The notes: generated from the letters alone by a model not told the origin. A DNA stretch of 64,000 nt from DASSUW01 sp963811895 (GCA_963811895.1 CAWETE010000004.1:1-64000); one strand, 5' to 3'. Positions 26,838 through 36,293 are shown, counted from the first letter of the stretch. Numbers and translations: made by a program.

Positions 26838-28781
26838 ATGTCGATTGCACGCATCTCCCCCAGCGTCCTCATCGGAGCGCTCCTTCTCGTCTTCGTGCTG
26901 CTGTTCGCGGGAGCGGGCACAGCACTGGCGGGTGGTGACGAAGGACAAGCCCCTGCGAGCGCCGGACCCCCGTGGGCCGACCGCGAGGTCGGCGAGGGCG
27001 AAGACGTTCCGTACGAGCGCACGGACGCACGGGGCTGTCGCCTCGGCTCGACGCGCGGCGCCGGCCCAGGCTCGGTGCTCGGCTTGTGGGTGGTCGGAAC
27101 GCCGTGTCGCGCCGGCACGCGCTTCGTCCGCGGATACCAACACTGCCTGAACAACGAGACGGGCCGCAAGGGCCGCTGCTACTCGCGCGCGGACAAGCAT
27201 TGCGTCCGGCCGGTGTTCCTCGGTCGCTGCTGGCTGCGTGATCGCATCTACCGGCGGACGGTCAAGGGCTACGCCTGCACCGAGAGGCGGCTGTACGAGG
27301 TCGATGGCGTCTACGAGGGACGCGTCATGTGCCGCAAGGGCCGCCGGCGGATCAGCCACGACTACACGCTGCTCACCGCAGCGCCCGTCGCGGTCGACAC
27401 CGAGGCCGAGCTGCGGGCGGCGTGGGGCAACCCGCGCGTGACGGCGATCGACGTCACCGCCGACATCTTCCTCCGCGCCTGCGAGCGCGGTGACCCGATG
27501 CGCGAGTCGCCGCGCCCGGTGCTCCTGGACGGACACGGCCACACGCTGCGACAGACATGCTTCGAGAAGCGACTGCTGCGTCAGGACGGCACCGGGTTCG
27601 TCGAGCTGCGGAACGTGACGCTGACTCGCGGGGGCAGCGACGGGCCGGGCGGCGCCGTCGTGACGCGCGGCGAGATCGCAGTCATCGACTCCACGATCAA
27701 GCAGAACCTGGCCGAGGAGCCGGGCGGCGGGGTCATGTCCCAGCGGCGCGCCACGATCATCCGCTCGGTCCTCACCGGCAACCTGGCCAACGACGACGGC
27801 GGCGCCGTGTACGCGCGGCGCGGCGGCATCCAGGTCTACGACTCGACCCTCAGCGGCAACCTCGTCGACGGCTCCGGCGGCGCGCTCGGCTCGACCGGCG
27901 ACATCCTCGTCGTGCGCAGCCACCTCGACGGCAACACGACCGACGGCGACGGCGGCGCCATCTACACCGACGAGGACGGCGACGTCACCGTGATCGACTC
28001 GACCGTCAGCGGCAGCACCGCGGACGGCCCGGGCGGCGCGATCTTCACGCTCGACGGGGACGTCACGGTCATCGGCTCGACGCTCAGCGGCAACCGCGCG
28101 GACGACCGCGGCGGCGCCATCTCGGGCGAGGCGTCCGTGACGGTCGTCAACTCGACGATCTCCCGCAACATCGCCGTCGCGCACGTCGGCGGCGGCATCT
28201 GGTCACGCGGAGACCTGTACGTGGCCAACTCGACCGTGAGCGACAACTACGCCGAGGGCAAGGGCGGGGGCCTGAATGCCGCGGGCGTCCTCACCCTCGT
28301 CTCCTCGACCGTCGCCGACAACGTCGCCCCGGTGGGCGCCAACGTCGGCGCCGGGGAGCGGCTCGAGGCGTTCGGCTCGGTCATCGGGCCCGCCAAGACC
28401 GAGTTCAACGGCGGCCAGACGCAGCCGACGGAGGACAGCTGCGACACGCCGGCCTCGATCTCGCACGGCTTCAACGTCCTGACCGAGGGGTCGTGCCGCC
28501 TGACCGCGCCCACCGACTCGGTCGGCGTGCCCTCCGGCCTGGAGGCGCTGCACGGCTACGGCGGGCCGGCCGAGACGCGCCTGCCGCAGGCTGCGAGCCC
28601 GGCGCTCGACCGAGTGCCCACCACCGCCTGCCTCAACCCCCCGCCGCCCGCGCAACTGGAGGGCGAGCAGCACATCGCCGGCCTCGTCGACCTCAGCGCC
28701 CGGCTGCGGACGGACCAGCGCGGCGTGCCCCGTCCCCAAGGGCCGGCCTGTGACGCCGGCGCCGTGGAGGTGACCAAGTGA
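26838..28781 (+). CDS. Secreted right-handed beta-helix (choice-of-anchor Q-like) protein
   Basis: A protein of 647 residues with a signal peptide (VLIGALLLVFVLLFAGAGTALA). A Cys-rich N-terminal region (about residues 60-175) precedes at least eight coils of a parallel beta-helix. Each coil is about 25-30 residues with the pattern GGAI..(x)..V.DSTLSGN. The end RPQGPACDAGAVEV is the usual terminal motif of polymorphic outer-membrane/choice-of-anchor Q proteins. It is likely surface-exposed. ATGA overlap couples it to the next gene. It is divergent from the sortase. Confidence 0.8.
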   Translation: MSIARISPSVLIGALLLVFVLLFAGAGTALAGGDEGQAPASAGPPWADREVGEGEDVPYERTDARGCRLGSTRGAGPGSVLGLWVVGTPCRAGTRFVRGYQHCLNNETGRKGRCYSRADKHCVRPVFLGRCWLRDRIYRRTVKGYACTERRLYEVDGVYEGRVMCRKGRRRISHDYTLLTAAPVAVDTEAELRAAWGNPRVTAIDVTADIFLRACERGDPMRESPRPVLLDGHGHTLRQTCFEKRLLRQDGTGFVELRNVTLTRGGSDGPGGAVVTRGEIAVIDSTIKQNLAEEPGGGVMSQRRATIIRSVLTGNLANDDGGAVYARRGGIQVYDSTLSGNLVDGSGGALGSTGDILVVRSHLDGNTTDGDGGAIYTDEDGDVTVIDSTVSGSTADGPGGAIFTLDGDVTVIGSTLSGNRADDRGGAISGEASVTVVNSTISRNIAVAHVGGGIWSRGDLYVANSTVSDNYAEGKGGGLNAAGVLTLVSSTVADNVAPVGANVGAGERLEAFGSVIGPAKTEFNGGQTQPTEDSCDTPASISHGFNVLTEGSCRLTAPTDSVGVPSGLEALHGYGGPAETRLPQAASPALDRVPTTACLNPPPPAQLEGEQHIAGLVDLSARLRTDQRGVPRPQGPACDAGAVEVTK

Positions 28782-29569
28782 CGCTGCGTCTGACCTTCGC
28801 CGTCGCGTGCGCCGTCGTCGTGGCGTTCGCCCTGGCCGGCTCGGCCGTCTCCGAGGCGCGGCAGCCCGGCGCAGTCTCCGCCGGCGAGGACTCGCCGTGG
28901 CCGCGCACGACCGCGCTCGGCCCCAACCTGCGCGCGGTGCGCCGCGAGGTCTCCCGGCTCGAGTGGCAGGTGGAGCGCATGGAGCAGTCGGCCGAGAACG
29001 CCGAGGACTGGATCACGTGCATCAGGTACGTGCCCGTCAACGAGCAGGGCGACCGCGACCGGCAGTCCGGCTACCTCTACGACGACCGCGACGGAACCGG
29101 CGTGGGCTTCATGGACGGGCTCGCCGTCGACCGGCGCCGCAAGGCCGGTAGGGAGGACTACCTGTTCATGCACTTCCGCGGCAACGGCTGCCGGTCGGAC
29201 AGTCCCCAGCCGGGCGGCACCGCCGAGCCCGCGTCCGTGCGCCGGCGGCCCAGCCCGAAGCAGGAGCTGAGGATCCTCGAGCGCAAGGCGCGGCAGCTGA
29301 GCGCGAGGTCGCAGCGGCTGGAGACCATCTCCGAGCGCTTCGACGAGTGGGAGTCCTGCGTCTCGTGGGTCCCCGTCACCGAGCTCGGCGATCCCGACCA
29401 GCAGTTCGGCTACCAGTTCGGACATCTCGGAGGCCCCGCGGGCTACCGAACGGCGCTGCACATCGACCGCAGCGACTGGGACGACCCCGACTACATGTTC
29501 CTCGCGCTCGTCGGCGGCGATCGGCCGGGCCGCGAATGCCAGGACGAACCCGGAGAGGCGGTTGACTGA
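28778..29569 (+). CDS. Secreted coiled-coil protein with two copies of a Cys-containing module
   Basis: A protein of 263 residues with a signal peptide (FAVACAVVVAFALAGSAVSEA). Two similar halves follow, each with a coiled coil (LRAVRREVSRLEWQVERMEQ; LRILERKARQLSARSQRLET). Each coil leads into a module of about 60 residues: Cys, then VPV.E.GD.D.Q.GY, ID, DYLFM or DYMFL, and a final Cys. A third copy makes up the next gene. No known family. The two Cys per module could form a disulfide outside the cell. Confidence 0.65.
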   Translation: MTLRLTFAVACAVVVAFALAGSAVSEARQPGAVSAGEDSPWPRTTALGPNLRAVRREVSRLEWQVERMEQSAENAEDWITCIRYVPVNEQGDRDRQSGYLYDDRDGTGVGFMDGLAVDRRRKAGREDYLFMHFRGNGCRSDSPQPGGTAEPASVRRRPSPKQELRILERKARQLSARSQRLETISERFDEWESCVSWVPVTELGDPDQQFGYQFGHLGGPAGYRTALHIDRSDWDDPDYMFLALVGGDRPGRECQDEPGEAVD

Positions 29570-29570
29570 C

Positions 29571-29963
29571 ATGCGAGCCCTGATCCTCATCATCTGCGCG
29601 TGGGCGGCTCTGGCCGCCTGCGCACCTGCAGCGCTGGCCGACTCGAGCCTGAGCGACCGGGTCGACGACCTCCAGCAGGAGGTGGAGTCGCTCACCGAGG
29701 ACATCGAGGACCTGGGCGAGCCGGTCGAGGAGTTCGAGCTCTTCGACCAGTGCGCGTACACGGTCGGCGTGACCCAGTTCGGCGCCTGGGGCGGCGACAC
29801 CGGGTTCCTCTTCGGAAGCGGCGGAGCGAAGCGCCGGCCGGCGCTGGCGATCGACATGCGCGGGTTCGGCACACCGCAATACGACTTCCTCGCCTTCCCG
29901 GGCGAGGAGCCGCCGAGCATCGAATGCAACGAAGACGCAGGCGAAGAGTTCATCGACGGCTGA
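29571..29963 (+). CDS. Secreted coiled-coil protein with one copy of the same module
   Basis: A protein of 130 residues with a signal peptide (LIIICAWAALAACAPAALA, using ILIICAW as written). One coiled coil follows (LSDRVDDLQQEVESLTEDIE), then the module: Cys, VGVTQFG, GFLFG, ALAID, QYDFLAF, Cys. It parallels the second half of the preceding protein, so it arose by duplication of a module. The ATG at 29571 is chosen; a TTG lies three codons upstream. It ends the three-gene secreted array. Confidence 0.65.
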   Translation: MRALILIICAWAALAACAPAALADSSLSDRVDDLQQEVESLTEDIEDLGEPVEEFELFDQCAYTVGVTQFGAWGGDTGFLFGSGGAKRRPALAIDMRGFGTPQYDFLAFPGEEPPSIECNEDAGEEFIDG

Positions 29964-30141
29964 CCAAGCCCGTGACGCATGTCCGGTTGGCCATACCCCG
30001 GGCGTCGGGTCGCCCGACCGTAGGACGCTAGCCAGCGCGGTCGAGCCACCGGGCGGACGCCGGGACCATCTCGGCATGAGCCGGGCTCGAATCGACAGTG
30101 ACCAATGGCGGACGCCAGTTCGCCACGAAACGGAGGACATC

Positions 30142-31078
30142 ATGGAGTTCCAGAACCGACAGTTCGTACGTCTAGGGAAGCGACACATCGCATTCGTCGT
30201 GGTCGCCGCCCTTGCCGCGTTGATGCTCGCCTCGGCGGGGCCCGCGCAGGCGAAGCGGTTGGTCGGCACCAAGGGAGCCGACAGGATCGTCGGCACCGCA
30301 AAGACCGACGTGATCAAGTCGTTCGGCGGCAAGGACTGGATCAAGGGCGGCGGTGGCAAGGATCGACTCCTGGGAGGGCGCGGCGCTGACCGCCTGAACG
30401 CCGTCGACGGCCGGGCGGACCGTGTCGTCAACGGCGGACCCGGCAAGGACATCTGTCGGGTCGACCCGGCTGATCAGGTCATCGTGCAGGGCTGCGAGAT
30501 CGTGACGATCGTGAAGCCCGACGCTCCCGGCGCTCCCGGCGCTCCCGGCACTCCCGGCGCTCCCGGCACTCCCGGCGCTCCCGGCATGCGCTCCGAGCGG
30601 TCCCGGCGCTCCGAGCGTTCCCGGCACTCCCGGCGTTCCCGCCGGCCCGCTGGTCTGCGCAGCCCCGCCGGAGGACGCCGCGCTCGCGCGGGTTGCGCAG
30701 GACGACGACCCGCCGCTGACCTTCAGCGACGCGTTCTACGCGATCACGACCACCATCACCGCCTCGACGGATGGGCTGACCGGCGACGCGCTCCCGATCG
30801 GGATCGAGGACGTCTGCGACGTGCCCGAGTCGCTGGCTGCCGAGGCCGCCCAGCTCGTTGGCGGCGACGGGGTCGCGATCATCAGCCCCACGACGCAGGT
30901 GTTCGACGGCACAGGGCTGCAGCTCACCGGCGCCGCGGCCACGACCGCCTTGGCGGAGACTGACTCCCTTGTGCTCAAGGCGCAGCTCCTGCCTCTTGCC
31001 GGATGGCAGCAGGACGAGGACGGTGCGCCGGTGCCCACGTTCTCGATCAGCCGAGCCGACATCCCGGCGGACGACTGA
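30142..31078 (+). CDS. Secreted protein with RTX-like and collagen-like repeats (one frameshift)
   Basis: CGGAGG precedes the ATG. A signal peptide (FVVVAALAALMLASAGPAQA) is followed by calcium-binding-type Gly/Asp repeats (GGKDWIKGGGGKDRLLGGRG; GADRIVGTAKTD). A collagen-like run of PGA/PGT triplets comes next. The frame then changes near 30590, giving a globular C-terminal domain (LTFSDAFYAITTTITASTDG to FSISRADIPADD). The break lies in a degenerate part of the 9-base repeat tract, where replication or sequencing slippage is likely. The protein is probably extracellular or surface-bound; no enzymatic motif is seen. Confidence 0.6.
30523..30585 (+). repeat. Seven tandem 9-base units (collagen-like coding repeat)
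   Basis: Units GCTCCCGGC or ACTCCCGGC encode A-P-G or T-P-G. Degenerate units continue to about 30640. Unit length keeps the frame, so copy number changes would alter protein length only; the frame change lies just after the clean units. Confidence 0.8.
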
Positions 31079-31105
31079 TCAGCTCTGATCTCACGCGAGC
31101 GCAAG

Positions 31106-31139
31106 CGTCCCGGCGGGCCATCCCAGGCCCGCCGGGACG
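31106..31139 (+). terminator. Hairpin terminator after the RTX/collagen-like gene
   Basis: A 14-bp perfect stem (CGTCCCGGCGGGCC with its complement) closes a six-base loop, 28 bases after the stop. It has no T-run, as is common for actinobacterial terminators. Confidence 0.75.
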
Positions 31140-31182
31140 ACGATCGTTCGGCGTGACCCCCTCAGTACAGGAGAAGAAATCG

Positions 31183-32398
31183 ATGTCGATAGAGACCACC
31201 ACCACAGAGCCGGCCACCAGCTCGGACGGGACCGAGATCCGGCCGTTCGAGATCAACGTCTCGGACGACGAGCTCACCGACCTGCGCGACCGGATCAACG
31301 CGACGAGGTGGCCTGACCGGGAAACCGATCCCTCCCAGGGGGTGCGGCTCGAGACGATCAAGAGCCTCGCCGGCTATTGGGCGACGGACTACGACTGGCG
31401 CAGGTTCGAGGAGCGGTTCGCGGCCCTGCCGCACTACATCACCGAGATCGACGGGGTGGACATCCACTTCGTCCACGTCCGCTCCGAGCATGCGGACGCG
31501 CTGCCGCTCATCGTGACCCACGGGTGGCCGGGCTCGACCATCGAGCAGCTGAAGATCATCGATCCGCTCACCAATCCCACGCACGCACGGCGCGAGCGCC
31601 GCGGACGCCTTCCATCTCGTGATCCCGTCATTGCCGGGGCACGGGTTCTCGGGGAAGCCGAACGAGACCGGCTGGGACCCGATCCGCATCGCCCGGGCGT
31701 GGGTCACCCTGATGAAGCGACTGGGCTACACGAGGTTCGTCGCGCAGGGCGGTGACTGGGGAAATGCCGTCACGGAGCAGATGGCCCTGCTGAAGCCCGA
31801 GGGGTTGCTGGGCATTCACACCAACATGCCGGCGACCGTTCCGCCCGACGTCTCGAAGGCGCTCGCCACCGGCGGCCCGAAGCCAGACGGTCTCGCAGCC
31901 GATGAGGACCTGGCCTACGGCGTCCTGGAGCACTTCTTCGCGACCGGGCTGGGCTACTCCACCGAGATGGCCAACCGCCCGCAATCGATCTACGGCATCG
32001 CGGACTCGCCGGTCGGCCTCGCGGCCTGGATGCTCGACCACGACGAGCGCAGTTACCAGCTCATCGCGCGCGCGTTCGCCGGGCAAGCCGGCGGCCTGTC
32101 CCGCGACGACGTGCTCGACAACATCACGCACTACTGGCTCACCAACACGGCGGTCTCCTCGGCTCGGCTGTACTGGGAGAGCGATCTGGCGTTCTTCGAC
32201 GTCAAGGGCGTCGAGATCCCGGTCGGCGTGACCGTCTTCCCCGACGAGCTGTATCCGGCGCCGCGGAGCTGGGCGGAGAAGGCGTATCCCAACCTCATCC
32301 ACTTCAACAAGGTCGACGAAGGCGGCCACTTCGCCGCCTGGGAGCAGCCGCAGATCTTCTCCGAGGAGATGCGGGCGACCTTCAGGTCGCTGCGCTAG
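31183..32398 (+). CDS. Epoxide hydrolase with EHN domain (one frameshift)
   Basis: A protein of about 404 residues. The N-terminal EHN domain (IRPFEINVSDDELTDLRDRI, TRWPDRETDPSQG) precedes an alpha/beta hydrolase with THGWPGS, LPGHGFS and the nucleophile in GGDWGN. The C-terminal His is in DEGGHFAAWEQP. This is the microsomal-type epoxide hydrolase family, distinct from the one at 16.4 kb. The frame changes near 31592, where CACG is duplicated; without the duplication the reading is continuous. It has no copy of the 30-base element. Confidence 0.85.
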
Positions 32399-32440
32399 CT
32401 GGAGCGAGGAAGCGTCCGGGCCGTGGTCGGGCGGAGGTCG

Positions 32441-33184
32441 TCATCCAGAGCCGGCGACGACCTCCGCCCACAGCTCCGCGTAAGCACGTGCGGCCGGGCT
32501 GCGCGGATGGTTCACCACCAGCGGCACCCGCGCGACGCCCATCAGCTCCACGGCGCTGGCCACCGGGATCGCGGCGCGAGCGACTCCGGGGAGCGTCTCC
32601 GGGAGCGACGCCGCGAGCTCGCGATGCAGCCGCCGCCGGCGGTCGACCATCGACAGGAACGCCAACACGCCCGGCGCCGGTTGCGGTCCATCCGCGAGGA
32701 ACGTCTGCAGCTGCTCGAACGTGCGCACCGACAACGTGGAGGGCACGAGGGGAACGAGCAACCGGTCGGCGGCCGTGAACACGTTCTCGGACACGAGCGA
32801 GATCGACGGCGCGCAGTCGACGACCGCGACGTCGTAGTGCTCGGCGAGTGCGTCGAGCACGCGGGCGACACCCTTCAGCGGCTTCTTGGTCTGGTCGAGC
32901 GTGATGTCCAGGTGCCGGTAGGAGAAGTCGGCGGGCAACAGGTCGAGGCCTTCGATGTCCGTGCCCTTCACGACGCTCAGCGGATCGCGGCGACCGCGTA
33001 CCAGCTTGCTCCCACCGCCCTTCACCTTGGGCCGGATGCGGAACAGGAACGAAGCAGCGCCCTGCGGGTCGAGGTCCCAGATGAGCGTCCTGCGGCCCTC
33101 CCGGGCGGCCAGCGCCGCGAGGTTGACGGCGGCGGACGTCTTGCCGACCCCGCCCTTGATCGAGTATGTGGCGAGGACCTTCAG
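32441..33184 (-). CDS. Orphan ParA/MinD-family ATPase
   Basis: A protein of about 247 residues. The deviant Walker A motif is YSIKGGVGKTSAAVNLA (residues 7-23), followed by LIWDLDPQGAA (Walker A') and VAVVDCAPSISL (Walker B), the ParA set. No ParB, parS cluster or origin is in the window. The apparent start is CTG at 33184, overlapping the TGA of the CHAD gene as CTGA; an in-frame stop lies just upstream and no ATG, GTG or TTG precedes the P-loop. CTG start use or a miscalled ATG are both possible. It is tightly coupled to the CHAD protein, which could be its cargo adaptor. Confidence 0.85.
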   Translation of the reverse strand: MKVLATYSIKGGVGKTSAAVNLAALAAREGRRTLIWDLDPQGAASFLFRIRPKVKGGGSKLVRGRRDPLSVVKGTDIEGLDLLPADFSYRHLDITLDQTKKPLKGVARVLDALAEHYDVAVVDCAPSISLVSENVFTAADRLLVPLVPSTLSVRTFEQLQTFLADGPQPAPGVLAFLSMVDRRRRLHRELAASLPETLPGVARAAIPVASAVELMGVARVPLVVNHPRSPAARAYAELWAEVVAGSG

Positions 33185-34704
33185 CGGACCCTCGCGAACG
33201 TGTCGCGCACGAGCTTGCGCTGCTTGCGTGACGAGAAGGCCTCGAAGCGCTCGGCGAAGTGCGCGCGCGCGTCGTGCTGGTCGGCCTCCAGCGCGGAGAT
33301 GACCAGCCCGGCGGCGAGCACGGCGCCGGGGCCGCCGCTGAGCGCCGCGAGCTCGTCCGCGTTCTCACGGAGCATCTCCGTCTGCACGCTGCGATCTTGG
33401 AAGCGCCCGAGCACGTCCTGGAGGTCCTTGAGCACGCGCACGAGCGCCTTGACCACATCGCTCGGGAACAGCGAGCCGAACAGCTCGAGCAGGTACCGCA
33501 GCTCCTTGCCGCGCTTGCGCAGCTCGTGCAGGTCCTCGTCCGGGCTCGTGTCGTCGATCCGGCCGCCGTCGTCCACCATCCGCTTGTACACCCTGCGGAT
33601 CCGGTGGGCCGCCACGACCTCGATCGGGAGCGCGGCGCGCGGCTCCTCGGACGGAGGCGCCGCGGCCAGTGCGCGCCACGCCTCCAGCGCGGCGGCGAAG
33701 CGGCGGCTGCGCAGCGCACGGCGCACCCGCACCAGCTCGCGGGCCCGGCGCTGCTCGAGCAGCGCTCGCAGCGGCGCCAGCTCGTCGGCGCGCTCGCCGG
33801 CCACCTCGTCCCACTCGAGCAGCTGCACGTCGAGGTCGCGCAGCGGCCCGGTGACCGTCTGCACCCACTTGAGCTCCGTCCGCAGCCGCGCGCGCGGCGC
33901 CGGCGGGTGCACGTCCCGCAGCTCGCGCAGCACCGAGCGCGCGCGGCGGACCGAGACCCGCAGATCGTGCAGGAACTCCGTGTCGACGTCGTCGAGCACG
34001 CCCTGGACGTTCGCCTCGGCGATGTCCGCCAGAGGCATCAGCACGACCCCGGCCGCCACGTCCGCGCGCGTGCCGCGCGCCAGCTCGAACACGGGCTTGG
34101 ACTGCACGCCCTCCGGCCGCCCGCCCGCGGCGGTGACGGCCGCGTCGAACAGCGACACGTCGGCGGGCGCGAGGCCGAGGCCGTCGCGCAACCGGGCGAC
34201 CACGCGATCGAAGTCGCGCTCGTAGCCGCGCACGGGCTCCACCAGCAGGCGGCCGGTCAGCTCGTGGCCTTCGACGACGGGATGCTCGACCGCGAGCCGC
34301 ACGACGGTCTTGTCGTCGCCGTTCAGGACCGCCGCCCGCAGCACGCGGCTGCGCACGCGGGCGACCGGCACCAGGGCACGCTCCTCGATCACGGGCGCCA
34401 GCCGATCCCGCAGCGGTCCCGGCGGAACGGCCGAGAGGGCGACCGCGGGACCGGCGTCGACGTCCGTAGACCGCGGAGGCATCCCGGACTCGCGCAGCGT
34501 CAACCGGCGGCGCGACGCGCGTCCGGCGGGCCACTCCGCGTGCAGCCCGGCCTCGCGGAGCCGGGCGTCGAAGGTGTCGAGCAGCACGCGATCGGACGTC
34601 GTCGCGCGGTCGACGTCGAGCGTCAGATGCTCCGCCAACACGGCGAGGATCGCTCGGCCGTCGAGCTCGTCAGGCACCGCGAGTTCAAGCGCGCCAGATG
34701 ACAT
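33181..34704 (-). CDS. CHAD domain protein with CYTH-like N-terminus
   Basis: A protein of 507 residues. The last 280 form a CHAD domain: EFLHDLRVSVRRARSVLREL and DEDLHELRKRGKELRYLLEL carry the conserved His and basic residues that bind polyphosphate. The N-terminal 200 residues resemble a degenerate CYTH (LLDTFDARLREAGLHAEW) and lack a clear ExExK. CHAD proteins attach to polyphosphate granules in other bacteria. The gene overlaps the ParA gene by 4 bases, suggesting a two-protein system. Intact. Confidence 0.85.
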   Translation of the reverse strand: MSSGALELAVPDELDGRAILAVLAEHLTLDVDRATTSDRVLLDTFDARLREAGLHAEWPAGRASRRRLTLRESGMPPRSTDVDAGPAVALSAVPPGPLRDRLAPVIEERALVPVARVRSRVLRAAVLNGDDKTVVRLAVEHPVVEGHELTGRLLVEPVRGYERDFDRVVARLRDGLGLAPADVSLFDAAVTAAGGRPEGVQSKPVFELARGTRADVAAGVVLMPLADIAEANVQGVLDDVDTEFLHDLRVSVRRARSVLRELRDVHPPAPRARLRTELKWVQTVTGPLRDLDVQLLEWDEVAGERADELAPLRALLEQRRARELVRVRRALRSRRFAAALEAWRALAAAPPSEEPRAALPIEVVAAHRIRRVYKRMVDDGGRIDDTSPDEDLHELRKRGKELRYLLELFGSLFPSDVVKALVRVLKDLQDVLGRFQDRSVQTEMLRENADELAALSGGPGAVLAAGLVISALEADQHDARAHFAERFEAFSSRKQRKLVRDTFARVR

Positions 34705-34830
34705 CGGCCGGGCAGTCTGGCATGCGGCCCATTTGTGAAGGCGATGTGAAATCAGTCGGCGACGACGCGGCGGCGCCGACCGCTTGACGCAGGGCCGCCG
34801 AGCGAGCCCGGGCGACGCCGGGGGCGCTGG

Positions 34831-34836
34831 TAGCAT
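34831..34836 (+). promoter_or_regulatory. Probable -10 box of a leaderless transcript
   Basis: TAGCAT lies seven bases before the GTG of the PurD-like gene. That spacing puts transcription start at or next to the start codon, and no ribosome site is seen. Confidence 0.45.
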
Positions 34837-34843
34837 CGCCGCG

Positions 34844-36196
34844 GTGAGACGGGTGCTGGTGGTTGGAAGCGGAGGCCGCGAGCACGCGCTCGCCCGGAGG
34901 CTGGCCGAAGCTGCTGAGGTGTGCGCCTTCGCGGCCCACAGGAACCCCGGACTCGAGGCGCTGAGCGGCGGTCGGCTCGCGGTCGGCGATGTGCGCGACG
35001 GCGCGCGCATCGCTCGATTCGCGGTCGAATCGGAGGTCGATCTCGCCGTCGTGAGCGCTGACGATCCGCTCGCCGCCGGTGTCGTCGACGCGCTGCGCGC
35101 GGCGGGGATCCGCACGGTCGGGCCGGACCGCAGCGGCGCGCAGATCGAATGGGACAAGGCCGCGGCGCGGCAGCTCGTCGAGGACACCGCGCCGGAGTTC
35201 AACCCGGACCATGTCATCGCGCGGTCGCCGGAGGAGGTGCACGGCGCCCTCAAGCAGCTGGGCGACCGACCGCTCGTGGTCAAGCCCGCCGGGCTCACCG
35301 GTGGAAAGGGCGTGAAGGTCATGGGCCCTCATCTGGCGAGCCACGAGGAGGCGGCCGACTACGCGCTGTCGCTGCTCGACCACGGCCCTCAGCCGCGCGC
35401 CGTGATCCTCGAGGAGCGGATAGACGCGATCGAGTTCACGATCCAGGCGCTGATGGACGGCAGCAGCTGCGTGTTCCCCCCCGCCACGTTCGACTACCCG
35501 TACCGCTACGACGGGGACCGCGGTGACGGGACCGGCGGAATGGGCTGCTACACGGACGGGCCCGGGAGCCTGCCGTTCCTCAGCCAGGACCTGTATCGCG
35601 CCGCGTGCGAGTTCATCCAGGAGATCGCGCTGAAGTGGCGCGCTCTCGGCCGGTCGTTCTCGGGCGTGCTGAACACCGGTTTCTTCGTGACGGCGGGCGG
35701 GCTGAAGGTCATCGAGTTCAACGCCCGGTTCGGCGACCCGGAGGCGATGAACATCCTGGCTCTCCTGGAGAGCAGCGCCCTGGATCTGATGGACGCGATC
35801 GCCGACGAGCGGCTGGCCGAGGAGCCGGTCCGATTCCAGGACGCGACCTCGAACGTCACCTACCTCGTGGCGCCCGAGTACCCGTCCCCCGGGCCCCAGC
35901 GCGAGTTCGACTTCGACGTACCGGCCGTCGAGGAGACCGGCTGCTGGGTCAACTTCGGCGCGTGCGAGCAGATCGCGGATGGCCGGTTCCGCTCGACGGG
36001 CTCGTCGCGCGTGCTCGCCATCAGCACTACGGCGGACTCGCTCGCGCAGGCCCATGCCCGCGTCGATCGAGCGATCGACGCGGGATTCGGCGGAGCGCCG
36101 AGCCTCGAGTGGCGTCGCGACATCGGCGATCCCGACTACGTCGCGCGGCAGGTGGATCAAGTGAGGGCGCTGGACCGCCCCTCGCCGGTTCTGTAA
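34844..36196 (+). CDS. purD: Phosphoribosylamine-glycine ligase, archaeal-like form
   Basis: A protein of 450 residues from GTG (RRVLVVGSGGREHAL). ATP-grasp features are LVVKPAGLTGGKGVKVMG, DGTGGMGCYTDG, LPFL and VIEFNARFGDPEAMN. It would join glycine to phosphoribosylamine in purine synthesis. The TGGMGCYTDG...LPFL arrangement is more like archaeal PurD than the usual bacterial NTGGMGAYSP. No other purine-synthesis gene is adjacent, so it could be a second copy or a related ligase. Intact. Confidence 0.8.
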   Translation: MRRVLVVGSGGREHALARRLAEAAEVCAFAAHRNPGLEALSGGRLAVGDVRDGARIARFAVESEVDLAVVSADDPLAAGVVDALRAAGIRTVGPDRSGAQIEWDKAAARQLVEDTAPEFNPDHVIARSPEEVHGALKQLGDRPLVVKPAGLTGGKGVKVMGPHLASHEEAADYALSLLDHGPQPRAVILEERIDAIEFTIQALMDGSSCVFPPATFDYPYRYDGDRGDGTGGMGCYTDGPGSLPFLSQDLYRAACEFIQEIALKWRALGRSFSGVLNTGFFVTAGGLKVIEFNARFGDPEAMNILALLESSALDLMDAIADERLAEEPVRFQDATSNVTYLVAPEYPSPGPQREFDFDVPAVEETGCWVNFGACEQIADGRFRSTGSSRVLAISTTADSLAQAHARVDRAIDAGFGGAPSLEWRRDIGDPDYVARQVDQVRALDRPSPVL

Positions 36197-36293
36197 GCGC
36201 CGCGCTCATCACAGGGGCGGACGCACACTCGGCGCGCTGATCGTGATCGGCTCCGTCGCCGCGACGCCCGCCGACGACCGCACTCGCTGACGC

